Positions 8,098 through 14,998 of a stretch of 64,000 nt of DNA are shown in pieces. The notes under the pieces are model-generated. The model was not told the origin of the DNA. It saw nothing but the letters and a program-made list of their open reading frames with translations, and searched no databases. Source of the DNA: Aquincola tertiaricarbonis (GTDB lineage: Bacteria > Pseudomonadota > Gammaproteobacteria > Burkholderiales > Burkholderiaceae_C); contig NZ_CP097635.1 in the NCBI RefSeq assembly GCF_023573145.1, positions 2,418,001-2,482,000 of the forward strand, in the 5' to 3' direction. A program made the translations under genes and the position numbers. The stretch's first letter is position 1. Each line of letters opens with the position of its first letter.

Positions 8098-9504
8098 TTG
8101 GCAACCTCGCACGCAAGCCCGCACGGCGGACGTCAGACCCGCAAGGCCACGGCCAGTGGCTGGATCGGTTCTGCATTGGAGTACTACGACTTCTTCATCT
8201 ACGCCACGGCGGCGTCGCTGATCTTTCCGCAGATCTTCTTTCCCAAGGGTGATCCGACCATCGCCATCGTGGCTTCGCTGGCCACCTACGGCGTGGGCTA
8301 CGTGGCGCGGCCCATCGGCGCCATCTTCCTGGGCCACTGGGGCGACACGCACGGCCGCAAAAACGTGCTGATCCTGTGCATGTTCCTGATGGGTTTTTCA
8401 ACCGTGGCGGTGGGCCTGCTGCCCACCTACGACCAGGTCGGCATCCTGGCGCCGGTGCTGCTGGTCATCCTGCGGCTGATCCAGGGCTTTGCGGTGGCGG
8501 GCGAGATCTCGGGCGCCAGCTCCATGATCCTGGAGCATGCCCCTTTCGGCCGCCGCGGCTTTTTCGCCAGTTTCACGCTGCAGGGCGTGCAGGCAGGGCA
8601 GATCATGGCGGCCGCGGTGTTCCTGCCGCTGGCGCATTACATGCCCACCGAGGCCTTCAACAGCTGGGGCTGGCGCATCCCGTTCCTGCTGAGCTTCATC
8701 GTCATCGTGGCCGGCTACATCATCCGCCGCGAAGTGCATGAGACCCCGGCCTTCGCCGAGGTGGGCGCCCGGAAGGCGGTCGTGCGTACGCCGGTGGTAC
8801 AGGCCGTGACCGAGAGCTGGCGCGACATGCTGCGCGTGGTGTGCATGGCGCTGATGAACGTGATCCCGGTGGTCACCTCCATCTTCGGCGCGGCCTATGC
8901 GGTGCAGCAGAGCTACGGCATCGGCTTCAGCAAGGACGTGTACCTGTGGATCCCGGTGCTGGGCAACATCGTGGCGGTGGCCGTGATCCCGCTGGTGGGC
9001 AACCTCAGCGACCGCATCGGCCGCCGTCCGCCCATCATCATCGGCGCGCTGCTGTCCGGCTTGCTGTCCTTCGGCTACCTGTACGCCATCAGCATCCACA
9101 GCGTCACCATGGCCATCGTGCTGTCGCTGCTGATGTGGGGCCTGGTGTACCAGGGCTACAACGCCGTGTACCCCAGCTTCTACCCCGAGCTGTTCCCCAC
9201 CCGCACCCGGGTGTCGGCGATGGCCATCTCGCAGAACCTGGGCACCGCCGCCACCGCCATGCTGCCGGCGCTGTTCGCCACCGTGGCGCCTCCCGGGGCG
9301 GCCAACATCCCGCTGATCGTGGGCTCGCTCACCCTGGGCATCTGCATCATCTCGGCCATCGCCTGCTTCACCGCCCGCGAGACCTACCGCGTGCGCATGG
9401 AAGACCTGGGCAATCCCGATGCGGTGCCCGTGCCCGAAGGGGACTACCACGCCGCGCGGGAACAGGCCCTGGCCCAACCCAAGCTCAAGACGGCCCACGC
9501 CTGA
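8098..9504 (+). CDS. MFS transporter, metabolite:H+ symporter family (shikimate/aromatic acid type)
   Basis: 468 aa with about 12 membrane segments. The sequence ASGWIGSALEYYDFFIYATAASLIF near the N-terminus, the loop GHWGDTHGRKNVL and the second-half NLSDRIGRRPPI are signatures of the metabolite:H+ symporter group (ShiA, PcaK-distant). It is the first gene of the operon and probably imports quinate, shikimate or dehydroshikimate. The start is TTG at 8098, supported by AGGAG 7 bp upstream. The downstream dehydrogenase begins 6 bp after its stop. Confidence 0.85.
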   Translation: MATSHASPHGGRQTRKATASGWIGSALEYYDFFIYATAASLIFPQIFFPKGDPTIAIVASLATYGVGYVARPIGAIFLGHWGDTHGRKNVLILCMFLMGFSTVAVGLLPTYDQVGILAPVLLVILRLIQGFAVAGEISGASSMILEHAPFGRRGFFASFTLQGVQAGQIMAAAVFLPLAHYMPTEAFNSWGWRIPFLLSFIVIVAGYIIRREVHETPAFAEVGARKAVVRTPVVQAVTESWRDMLRVVCMALMNVIPVVTSIFGAAYAVQQSYGIGFSKDVYLWIPVLGNIVAVAVIPLVGNLSDRIGRRPPIIIGALLSGLLSFGYLYAISIHSVTMAIVLSLLMWGLVYQGYNAVYPSFYPELFPTRTRVSAMAISQNLGTAATAMLPALFATVAPPGAANIPLIVGSLTLGICIISAIACFTARETYRVRMEDLGNPDAVPVPEGDYHAAREQALAQPKLKTAHA

Positions 9505-9510
9505 CCGACC

Positions 9511-10344
9511 ATGATCACCGGCAAGACCCGACTCATCGCGCACTTCGGCTATCCCATCGAGCCGGTCAAGGCGCCCATGATCTACAACCCGTGGTTCGAG
9601 CGCCGCGGCATCGCGGCGGTGGTGGTGCCGATGGGCGTGGCGCCGGCCGACTATGCGTCCACCATCGCCACGCTGCGCCGCTTCACCAACTTCCACGGCG
9701 CGCTGGTGACCATGCCGCACAAGGTGGCCACGCTGGACCTGGTGGACGAGCTCACGCCCACCGCCCGCATCGCCGGCGCGGCCAACGCCATCCTGCGCCG
9801 GCCCGACGGTTCGCTGGTGGGCGACCAGTTCGATGGTGCCGGCTTCGTGCGCGGCGTCATCGGCAAGGGCTGGCAGCCGGCGGGCCGCCGCGTGCTGGTG
9901 GCCGGCACCGGCGGCGTGGGCTGCGCCATCGCCGCTTCGCTGGCGGCGGCGGGCGTGGCCGAGATGATGCTGTTCGACACCAGCGACGCCTCGGCCCAGG
10001 CGCTGGCCGGCCGGCTGCGCCACCACTACCCGGCCTTGCAGGTGCACACCGGCAGCCGTGATCCGGCGGGCTACGATCTGGTCGTCAACGCCACCCCGCT
10101 GGGAATGAAGCCCGACGATCCGCTGCCCTTCGACGTCACCCGCATCGCGCCCGGCACCTTCGTGGGCGAGGTGGTGATGACCCAGAAGTACACCCCGCTG
10201 CTGCAGGCCGCGCGGGCCAGGGGCTGCCCGGTGCAGGTGGGCACCGACATGCTCTTCGAGATGATTCCCGCCTACCTCGAGTTCTTCGGCTTCGGCACCG
10301 CCACCGTCGAAGAGCTGACCGAGACCGCGGTCCTGGAACACTGA
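9511..10344 (+). CDS. shikimate/quinate dehydrogenase-like enzyme (AroE family)
   Basis: 277 aa. The catalytic lysine is K71 in ALVTMPHKV, the dinucleotide loop is GTGGVG at 132-137, and the acid is in DQFDGAGF (about 105-112). The strand after the loop ends in LFDTS, so an Asp sits where NADP-dependent AroE has Asn-Arg. This favours NAD+ and a catabolic role. The N-terminal substrate motif, normally H-S-x-S-P, reads EPVKAP here, so the substrate may differ from shikimate. It would oxidise shikimate or quinate to the dehydro form that feeds the dehydratase encoded downstream. Confidence 0.8.
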   Translation: MITGKTRLIAHFGYPIEPVKAPMIYNPWFERRGIAAVVVPMGVAPADYASTIATLRRFTNFHGALVTMPHKVATLDLVDELTPTARIAGAANAILRRPDGSLVGDQFDGAGFVRGVIGKGWQPAGRRVLVAGTGGVGCAIAASLAAAGVAEMMLFDTSDASAQALAGRLRHHYPALQVHTGSRDPAGYDLVVNATPLGMKPDDPLPFDVTRIAPGTFVGEVVMTQKYTPLLQAARARGCPVQVGTDMLFEMIPAYLEFFGFGTATVEELTETAVLEH

Positions 10345-10376
10345 CCGCCTGCCCACTTTTCCATCCTCAAAAGCAC

Positions 10377-11252
10377 ATGGCCAACACCTTGAACCGTGAA
10401 GACATCGGCGAGCTGCCCAACCCCCTGGGCCTGGCTGGCCTGGAGTTCATCGAGTACTCGACCGCCCGGCCGCAGGCGCTGGGCCAGGTGCTGGAGATGG
10501 TGGGCTTCTCGCCGGTGGCGCGCCACCGCTCGCGCGAGGTGACGCTGTACCGCCAGGGCCCGATGAACGTCATCGTCAACGCGCACGACGTGGTGGCGCC
10601 CGAAGGCGCGGGCGGCACGCCGGCGGTGATCGCCGCGCTGGCCTTCCGCGTGCGTGATGCCGGCGCCGCCTACCGCCAGGCGCTGGACAACGGCGCCTGG
10701 GCCGTGCCCGTCAACATCGAGCCGATGGAGCTGCACATCCCTGCCATCCACGGCGTGGGCAGCAGCCGGCTCTACTTCGTCGACCGCTGGCGCGAGTTCT
10801 CGATCTACGACGTCGACTTCGTGCCCATCCCGTCGGTGGAGCGGCATCCGCCTTCGGCCTGCAGCCTGAGCTGGTTCGGCGTGGTGCAGTACATCGGCAA
10901 CGACCGCACCGAAGACTGGACCGAGTTCTACCGCGCGCTCTTCGGCTTCGAGCCGGTGCCGCCCGAAACCACCTTCGGCATCCTGCCCAAGGGCCGTGTG
11001 CTCAAGAGCCCCTGTGGCAGCTTCTACCTGCAGCTGATCGAGCCCGAGCCCGGCATCCTGGACGTGGAAGACGACGAGACCCTGGCCCGCGTGGCCTTCG
11101 CCACGCCCGACGTGGTAGGCACCGTCGCCCACATGCGCGAGCGGGGCGTCGAGTTCCACGAAACCGAGCGCGTGCACACCGATGTGCGGGGCGCGCTCAC
11201 CAAGGGCCTGCTGCACGGCCTGTCGTTCGAGCTGGTGCACGCGCAAAGGTGA
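10377..11252 (+). CDS. VOC/4-hydroxyphenylpyruvate-dioxygenase-like protein (QuiC C-half-like)
   Basis: 291 aa with two vicinal-oxygen-chelate modules (about 18-140 and 160-288). Metal-ligand-like residues are seen at LHIPAIHG, at FYLQLIEPE and in the final GLLHGLSFELV. In pseudomonad QuiC1 an HPPD-like region is fused behind the TIM-barrel 3-dehydroshikimate dehydratase. Here it is a separate gene just before that barrel. Its role may be structural or a second activity on the same ring compounds. The start is ATG 33 bp after the dehydrogenase stop. Confidence 0.7.
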   Translation: MANTLNREDIGELPNPLGLAGLEFIEYSTARPQALGQVLEMVGFSPVARHRSREVTLYRQGPMNVIVNAHDVVAPEGAGGTPAVIAALAFRVRDAGAAYRQALDNGAWAVPVNIEPMELHIPAIHGVGSSRLYFVDRWREFSIYDVDFVPIPSVERHPPSACSLSWFGVVQYIGNDRTEDWTEFYRALFGFEPVPPETTFGILPKGRVLKSPCGSFYLQLIEPEPGILDVEDDETLARVAFATPDVVGTVAHMRERGVEFHETERVHTDVRGALTKGLLHGLSFELVHAQR

Positions 11253-11256
11253 CGCG

Positions 11257-12156
11257 ATGAGCCAGACCACGCAAGGCAACTTCGCCGACTTCGGCATCGA
11301 CACCATCTCGCTGGCCGGCCCGCTGGAGCCCAAGCTCAAGGCCGCCCGCGAAGCCGGCTTCTCGCAGATCATGCTCAGCGCCCGCGACGTGGTGGGCCAC
11401 CCCGACGGGCTGGACGCCGCCGTGGCCGCGGTGCAGGCCAGCGGCCTGCGCGTTACCGGCTTCCAGGTGCTGCGCGACTTCGAAGGCCTGAGCGGCCACC
11501 TGCACGACTACAAGGTCGATGTCGCCAAGTCCATGCTGGACCTGTGCCGCCGCCTGGGCGCCAAGGTGCTGCTGGTGTGTTCCACCACCTCGGTGCATGC
11601 ACAGGAAGACCGCGAGCACATGGCGCGCGACCTGCGCAAGTTGGCCATGCTGGCGGTGCCGCTGGGCATCCGCATCGCGTATGAGGCCTTGTCCTGGGGC
11701 CGCCACGTCAACGAGTTTCCGCAGGCCTGGGACGTGGTGCTGCGTGCCGACATGCCCAACCTGGGCATCGGGCTCGACAGCTTCCATGCCTTTGCCACCA
11801 AGACCGCGGCCGACGAGCTGGACCTGATCGACCCCTACAAGATCTTCCTGGTGCAGCTGGCCGACTTCATGTGGCAGGAGATCCGCTCGGTGGAAGAGCG
11901 CATCACCACCGCGCGGCACTTCCGCGTGTTCCCGGGTGAGGGCGTGCACAGCGCCGAGGTGGCCGACTGGGTGCTGCGGCTGCACCGCCTGGGCTACCGC
12001 GGCGACTACAGCTTCGAGGTGTTCAACGACGACTACCAGCAGATGCCGCTGCCCACCGTGGCCGCACGCGCCCGCCGCAGCGCGCTGTGGCTGGGCGAGA
12101 CGGTGCTGCGCCGCTCCGTTCCCCTGCCCAACGCCATCAAGCTGAAGAGAGCCTGA
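11257..12156 (+). CDS. sugar-phosphate-isomerase-fold protein, likely 3-dehydroshikimate dehydratase
   Basis: 299 aa AP-endonuclease-2/xylose-isomerase-like TIM barrel. Conserved metal/active-site segments are AYEALSWGRHVN, GIGLDSFHAF, LVQLADF and PGEGVHSAEV. Bacterial QuiC/AsbF-type 3-dehydroshikimate dehydratases have this fold and turn 3-dehydroshikimate into protocatechuate. It follows the VOC gene by 4 bp, and together they correspond to the two halves of QuiC. The start ATG is at 11257. An isomerase acting on another polyol is the alternative. Confidence 0.75.
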   Translation: MSQTTQGNFADFGIDTISLAGPLEPKLKAAREAGFSQIMLSARDVVGHPDGLDAAVAAVQASGLRVTGFQVLRDFEGLSGHLHDYKVDVAKSMLDLCRRLGAKVLLVCSTTSVHAQEDREHMARDLRKLAMLAVPLGIRIAYEALSWGRHVNEFPQAWDVVLRADMPNLGIGLDSFHAFATKTAADELDLIDPYKIFLVQLADFMWQEIRSVEERITTARHFRVFPGEGVHSAEVADWVLRLHRLGYRGDYSFEVFNDDYQQMPLPTVAARARRSALWLGETVLRRSVPLPNAIKLKRA

Positions 12157-12158
12157 CC

Positions 12159-13004
12159 ATGTCCCAGCCTTGCATCATCTCCGTCGCCATCACCGGCTCG
12201 CTGCCGCGCAAGAAGGACAACCCGGCGGTGCCGGTCACGCCCAGCGAGCAGATCGAGTCCACGCATGCTGCGTACGAGGCCGGGGCCACGCTGGTGCACC
12301 TGCATGTGCGCAACGACGACGAGACGCCCACCTCGGCGCCCGAGCGTTTTGCCGAGGTGCTGGCCGGCATCCGCAAGCATTGCCCGCTGATCATCACCCA
12401 GGTGTCCACCGGCGGCCGTTCGGGTGCCGGGCGTGAGCGTGGCGGCATGCTGCACCTGCGGCCCGACATGGCCTCGCTGGCTACAGGCTCGGTGAACTTT
12501 CCCACCCGCGTGTACGACAACGCGCCCGACCTGGTGGACTGGCTGGCCGCCGAGATGAAGCAGTACGGCATCAAGCCCGAAGTGGAAGCCTTCGACCTGT
12601 CGATGATCTTCAAGGCCGCCGAGATGCACGCCGACGGCCGTATCGGCGTCGGGCCGCTGCATGTGCAGTTCGTGATGGGCGTGAAGAACGCGATGCCGGT
12701 GGACCGCGAGGTCTTCGAGTTCTACGTGAAGACGCTGCGCCGCCTGGCCCCCGACGCCACCTGGACCGGCGCCGGCATCGGCCGCCACCAGATCGAGCTG
12801 GTCCGCTGGTCGCTGGAACTGGGCGGCCACTGCCGCACCGGCCTGGAAGACAACGTTCGCCTGGACCGCGAGACCCTGGCCCCCTCCAACGCCGCGCTGG
12901 TGCGCCAGGTGGCCGAGCTGTGCGAACAGTACGGCCGCCGCGTGGCGACGCCCGAAGAGGCGCGGGCAATGCTGAAGCTGGGCGCCCCGGGGTCGCTGGC
13001 CTGA
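12159..13004 (+). CDS. BKACE family beta-keto acid cleavage enzyme (DUF849)
   Basis: 281 aa, typical of the family. The zinc pair is in LVHLHVRND (about 46-54), with ITQVSTGGRSG and GHCRTGLEDNVRL as further family motifs. BKACE enzymes condense a beta-keto acid with acetyl-CoA to give acetoacetate and a new CoA ester, and one known subtype uses beta-ketoadipate. As last gene of this aromatic operon it could consume a ring-fission keto acid, but its substrate cannot be read from the sequence. It starts 2 bp after the preceding stop. Confidence 0.8.
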   Translation: MSQPCIISVAITGSLPRKKDNPAVPVTPSEQIESTHAAYEAGATLVHLHVRNDDETPTSAPERFAEVLAGIRKHCPLIITQVSTGGRSGAGRERGGMLHLRPDMASLATGSVNFPTRVYDNAPDLVDWLAAEMKQYGIKPEVEAFDLSMIFKAAEMHADGRIGVGPLHVQFVMGVKNAMPVDREVFEFYVKTLRRLAPDATWTGAGIGRHQIELVRWSLELGGHCRTGLEDNVRLDRETLAPSNAALVRQVAELCEQYGRRVATPEEARAMLKLGAPGSLA

Positions 13005-13008
13005 GCTC

Positions 13009-13671
13009 GTGAATTCGGCAGCACGCCAGCCCCGGCTCGCCCAACGCTTGCTGCTGGTCGGGGCCACCGGCCTGGTGGGTCGTCACGTGCTGCAGCGGGC
13101 GCTGGCCGACCCGCGGGTGGCGTCCATCGTGGCGCCCACCCGGCGACCTTTGCCGGCCCATGCCAAGCTGTGGGCCCCCGCGGTGGACTATGAGCGGCTG
13201 GATGAAGACGCCGCCTGGTGGCGTGCAGATGCCGTCATCTGCACCCTGGGCACCACGCTGCGCACCGCAGGCTCGAAAGCCGCCTTTCGCCGCGTGGACC
13301 ACGACCATCCGTTGGCGGTGGCGCGACGGGCCCACGCCCACGGCACGCCGACCTACGTACTGAACTCGGCGATCGGCGCGGATGCCGCCTCGCGGTTCTT
13401 CTACAACCGCGTCAAGGGCGAGCTGGAAGAGGCCCTGCAGCAGGTCGGCTTCGCGTCATTGACGCTGGTGCGGCCCGGGTTGATCGGTGGGCAGCGGGAC
13501 GAGTTCAGGCTGGGGGAGCGCCTGGCGGCCAGCGTGCTGCGTGCGGTGGGGCCGATGCTGCCCAGGCGTTGGCGGTTGAACCCGGCTGAGCACATTGCGC
13601 AGGCGCTGCTGGAGGCGGCGCTGGCGGCGCGGCCGGGGGTGAGCGTGATCGGGGCTGAGCGGATGGCCTGA
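13009..13671 (+). CDS. NAD(P)-binding atypical SDR protein
   Basis: 220 aa. The Rossmann motif VGATGLVGRHVL is at about 17-28. CTLGTTLRTAGSKAAFRRVD, YVLNSAIGADAASRFFYNRVKGELE and LVRPGLIGG match the short NAD(P)H-binding group related to HTATIP2/YbjT. The reaction is unknown. The GTG start at 13009 lies 4 bp after the BKACE stop, so it may be co-transcribed, but this protein type is not specific to aromatic catabolism. Confidence 0.75.
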   Translation: MNSAARQPRLAQRLLLVGATGLVGRHVLQRALADPRVASIVAPTRRPLPAHAKLWAPAVDYERLDEDAAWWRADAVICTLGTTLRTAGSKAAFRRVDHDHPLAVARRAHAHGTPTYVLNSAIGADAASRFFYNRVKGELEEALQQVGFASLTLVRPGLIGGQRDEFRLGERLAASVLRAVGPMLPRRWRLNPAEHIAQALLEAALAARPGVSVIGAERMA

Positions 13672-13732
13672 GGCCACGCTGAGTAAGCCGCTGCCTGGTA
13701 ACCGACCGGCTGCGCAGCCACCGACGGCCAGC

Positions 13733-14974
13733 CTATTCGTGTGCGGCTGAAGGCAGGGTGACCCGGACAAAATCTTCAGTAGCCTCGAACTGCGCATCCC
13801 GTCCCGTGAAGTCGCGCGTCAGCGGCACGATCTTCCTGCGCACACCCATGCCGCGCTGCTCAACGTAGCCATAGTCGCGCATGACTTCCATGATGACCGG
13901 GTTGCGTGCGGAGCGTTGTCCAGCCAGCATCTTTTCGATCGTCATCGAGTTCTGCAGCGCGCCCGGGCTCGTGATTGCCAGGCGGTCGGCGTAGTTGACG
14001 ATCTCCACTTCCAAGGGCCGTGTCCAGTCGCGGTGAACGAGGGCGTTGACCATCGCTTCACGCACGGCTTCAGCGGCAAAGCGCAGTCCGGTGTGACGCC
14101 TCAATCCCTCCTGCAAGGCATCCGAGTGCACCTCGATGAAAGGTTTCATGCGGCTGGACAGGCGTTCGATCAGGCCGTCGTCAACGGACGGCTGGCCGTG
14201 ATCGCCGGTCCACAGTGCCACCAGCGGGCCATCGATCACGCTGTCGTCCTGCGCCTGGTAGCTCATGTCGGTGCCGCTGAACGACATCCACCGCACCCCG
14301 GCGTATCGCATCTTCTGGCGCGGGCTGTGCCCGAAGAGCACCAGCCCGGCGATCGAGCAGACGGGTTCTCCTTCGTCACGTGCCACCATGAACCCCAGCC
14401 CGAGAAGGCGCTGATGCCAGGTGACTGGATCGGCGGGCGCTGCCGGATCTCCGACCACGCGCAGGAGATAGTCCTCCAGGCGTGCGCGGTCCAGGTCATT
14501 CAGCGCTGTGCCCGACACCGGCAGCAACTCTGCATGAAGCATCCCGCCGCTCTCAAACAGCCGTGCGAGCTGCTCTCGTGTCGCTCGACGAGAGGTGCTG
14601 CCTACGCGCACGTAGACCTCTTCCCGGTCGTTGTGCCGAACCGCGTACGGCTTTGCACTGCCTTCGGTGATCGTGATCACGGCGACTCGTTGGCCATCGT
14701 CCAAAGTCACGACCTCGAAGTAGGGCAGGATCATCGGGTGCACATACCGGCCAAACACGGTATCCATCACCCATTGCTCCAGATCGTGGCGCTGGATGCC
14801 GCTGATGCTGCCATCGTCCTCCACGCCCAGCAGAACCTTGCCACCCTTCAGGTTGGCCAGGGCAACGATCTCCCTTGCCAGCTGTTCTGGGCGCAGGTCA
14901 TCCCGCTTGAACTCGACGCCTGAGTTCTCGCCGTTCGCGATCAGCTGCAGCAGGTCACTTTTGAGCATGGCCAC
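13733..14974 (-). CDS. Schlafen AlbA_2-domain ATP-binding protein (putative defence effector/regulator)
   Basis: 413 aa. Residues about 14-135 form an AlbA_2/Schlafen domain: the glutamate motif ENSGVEFKRD, LAREIVALANLKGGKVLLGVEDDG, and REEVYVRVGSTSRRA. A GHKL-type ATP-binding region follows (about 290-400) with AVREAMVNALVHRDW and EQRGMGVRRKIV. Such proteins are often annotated as RecG-like or transcriptional regulators, and AlbA_2 domains are nucleic-acid-binding and sometimes nucleolytic. It lies 24 bp behind the PHP-ATPase, with GGAG 5 bp before its ATG, so it belongs to that operon. A nuclease or regulatory role in defence is inference. Confidence 0.75.
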   Translation of the reverse strand: MAMLKSDLLQLIANGENSGVEFKRDDLRPEQLAREIVALANLKGGKVLLGVEDDGSISGIQRHDLEQWVMDTVFGRYVHPMILPYFEVVTLDDGQRVAVITITEGSAKPYAVRHNDREEVYVRVGSTSRRATREQLARLFESGGMLHAELLPVSGTALNDLDRARLEDYLLRVVGDPAAPADPVTWHQRLLGLGFMVARDEGEPVCSIAGLVLFGHSPRQKMRYAGVRWMSFSGTDMSYQAQDDSVIDGPLVALWTGDHGQPSVDDGLIERLSSRMKPFIEVHSDALQEGLRRHTGLRFAAEAVREAMVNALVHRDWTRPLEVEIVNYADRLAITSPGALQNSMTIEKMLAGQRSARNPVIMEVMRDYGYVEQRGMGVRRKIVPLTRDFTGRDAQFEATEDFVRVTLPSAAHE

Positions 14975-14998
14975 TCCAAGAGCGCGTTAGCGCCAGCA

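Noticed and set aside
8398..10356. 652-codon minus-strand frame opposite the transporter and dehydrogenase
   Set aside because: His/Gln/Arg-rich antisense shadow spanning two real genes.
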